NCBI GenBank assembly: GCA_012032215.1
Contig: JAAURO010000127.1
Coordinates: 1 to 5,893, forward strand
Length of the DNA: 5,893 nt
Direction: 5' to 3'
Source: Limnobacter sp.
Lineage (GTDB): Bacteria; Pseudomonadota; Gammaproteobacteria; Burkholderiales; Burkholderiaceae_B
Shown piece by piece: positions 5,044 to 5,893 of this stretch. The translations under genes were made by a program, and so were the position numbers. The notes beneath the pieces are model-generated. The model was not told the DNA's origin. It saw only the letters and a list, made by a program, of their open reading frames with translations, and did not search any database. How positions within the stretch are numbered: the stretch's first letter is position 1; each line of letters begins with the position of its first letter.

Positions 5044-5893
5044 TTAAGGGTTGCGTTCCAGGCCCACAGGGGTATAACCAGGTATTTCCCGCGACAGCAA
5101 ATCCAGCGGGTTAGAGCCCAGCCTGCCAAAGCCCGTTAATTCAAGTTGCAGAAAAAGGGCTGTGGTAGTTAAAGCGGGGGCCACCGCAAAACGCTGGCCT
5201 ACAATGCGTGCTACCCAGCAGCCGTCGTCGTATTCCAGGCCCATCAGGGTTTCGATGCTGCGGCTTTCCAGCACGGAATAGTTGAGTCGGCTCACGCCAG
5301 ACCATTTCCTGGAAATGGGCCACTGGCCCGATAAATCAAACTGATTGATGCTGCTGCGCGTGTAGCGGTAACCAAAGTTAAGCTGTTTGCCATCTGAAGG
5401 GGCGTAGCTGAGTGTAATGTTGCCTTTTTCGTTGCGACCGGTTTTTGAATCGTACTGGCCCAGGTAAGTCAGGCTGGTGTCTTGCGCCACATTGCCGCGC
5501 GCCGACAAAAACAAGTCGGAGTCGCTGTTGATCTGGCTTTCGCTGGGTATCAGCACCATGGGGGTGTTCAGGTAGTAGCGTTGCCCAACATCCAGGCGGA
5601 ACAGTTCTTCGCCGGTTTTTAAATCGTTGATGCGGCTGGTAGTGCCCACGGTAACCTGATTGGCATCACCCACACGGTCGCCGCCTGCATAGCGGTTTTC
5701 CGAAAAATGCGGTAAAAGTTTTCGGCCGTGAGCGTGGTGTCGAAATAGGTTGATCGCTTTGATCGACAAACGGGGTGTAGAGGTAAAACAGCCGGGGTTC
5801 CAGGGTTTGCATGACCGGCAAATCAAAGAACGCGGTTTCCCGTTCGAAAATAACTTGCCATCCAGCGAAAAGGTAGGAATGCTGGAATCGGGC
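5044..5893 (-). CDS. lptD: LPS-assembly protein LptD, C-terminal part, with three apparent one-base deletions
   Basis: LptD is the outer-membrane beta-barrel that, plugged by LptE, inserts lipopolysaccharide into the outer leaflet. The window holds only its 3' part; the start lies beyond the right edge. Family hallmarks are FSENRYAGGDRVGDANQVT, then TSRINDLKTGEE, RLDVGQRYYL and the terminal barrel strand with GSNPLDLLSREIPGY. The reading frame stays open to the edge, but between about 5850 and 5703 it is unlike LptD. The other two frames of that stretch encode the expected text: FERETAFFDLPVMQTLEPRL followed by FYLYTPFVDQSDQP, then FDTTLTAENFYRIF. Adding one T in each of three T runs (5847-5850, 5743-5745, 5703-5707, coding strand) restores continuity. 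The net change is 3 nt, so no stop appears. A garbled 48-residue insert in an essential protein is unlikely, so sequencing error near a contig end is the best reading. Confidence 0.92.
   Translation of the reverse strand, partial: PDSSIPTFSLDGKLFSNGKPRSLICRSCKPWNPGCFTSTPRLSIKAINLFRHHAHGRKLLPHFSENRYAGGDRVGDANQVTVGTTSRINDLKTGEELFRLDVGQRYYLNTPMVLIPSESQINSDSDLFLSARGNVAQDTSLTYLGQYDSKTGRNEKGNITLSYAPSDGKQLNFGYRYTRSSINQFDLSGQWPISRKWSGVSRLNYSVLESRSIETLMGLEYDDGCWVARIVGQRFAVAPALTTTALFLQLELTGFGRLGSNPLDLLSREIPGYTPVGLERNP
5703..5850 (-). other. Cluster of three homopolymer frameshift sites in lptD
   Basis: Coding-strand T runs at 5847-5850 (4, expected 5), 5743-5745 (3, expected 4) and 5703-5707 (5, expected 6) each shift the LptD frame by one base. 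The middle segments read as correct LptD only in alternate frames. All three are single losses in T runs within 200 nt of the window edge. Confidence 0.85.

Noticed and set aside
1..5893. CRISPR arrays, tRNA or rRNA genes, and complete insertion sequences
   Set aside because: No repeated spacer-like units, no tRNA cloverleaf or T-loop consensus, no rRNA-like stretches and no transposase ORF were seen.

Overview
The window looks like part of a betaproteobacterial chromosome, most likely Burkholderiales. The reasons are the conserved minus-strand order lptD-surA-pdxA-rsmA, seen in beta- and gammaproteobacteria, and the character of the proteins. A Limnobacter-like source is a guess from overall impression and is not demonstrated. 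Nearly everything from 486 to the right edge is on the minus strand.

Layout from left to right: an AT-rich leader (1-73); a small plus-strand gene (87-314) whose protein has the sequence signature of seed-maturation-protein (SMP/LEA-like) domains; a convergent intergenic gap (315-485) filled by a 125-bp imperfect inverted repeat with internal hairpins, which resembles a TA-flanked miniature transposable element (Correia-like in size and termini); then, read leftward on the minus strand, rsmA (486-1250), pdxA (1247-2317) and surA (2325-3664), tightly packed. Upstream of surA, where its usual neighbour lptD would be expected, lies an interposed gene for a 395-aa SET-domain protein (3794-4981), and only then the 3' part of lptD (5044 to the edge).

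The operon joins outer-membrane assembly (LptD inserts LPS; SurA chaperones beta-barrel proteins including LptD) to vitamin B6 synthesis (PdxA) and ribosome maturation (RsmA). The SET-domain gene is foreign to that logic. It has a lower G+C content by eye, a Ser/Ala/Thr-rich N-terminus and a eukaryote-type lysine methyltransferase fold, so it is the best candidate for accessory biology such as a secreted effector or a bacterial protein methyltransferase.

The sequence contains four apparent one-base losses in homopolymers: one C in the surA signal-peptide region and three Ts in lptD near the right edge. Both genes are normally essential or important, and repairing these bases restores textbook proteins. 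Sequencing or assembly undercalls are therefore the leading explanation, although a slippery C7 tract at the surA signal peptide could in principle be biological.
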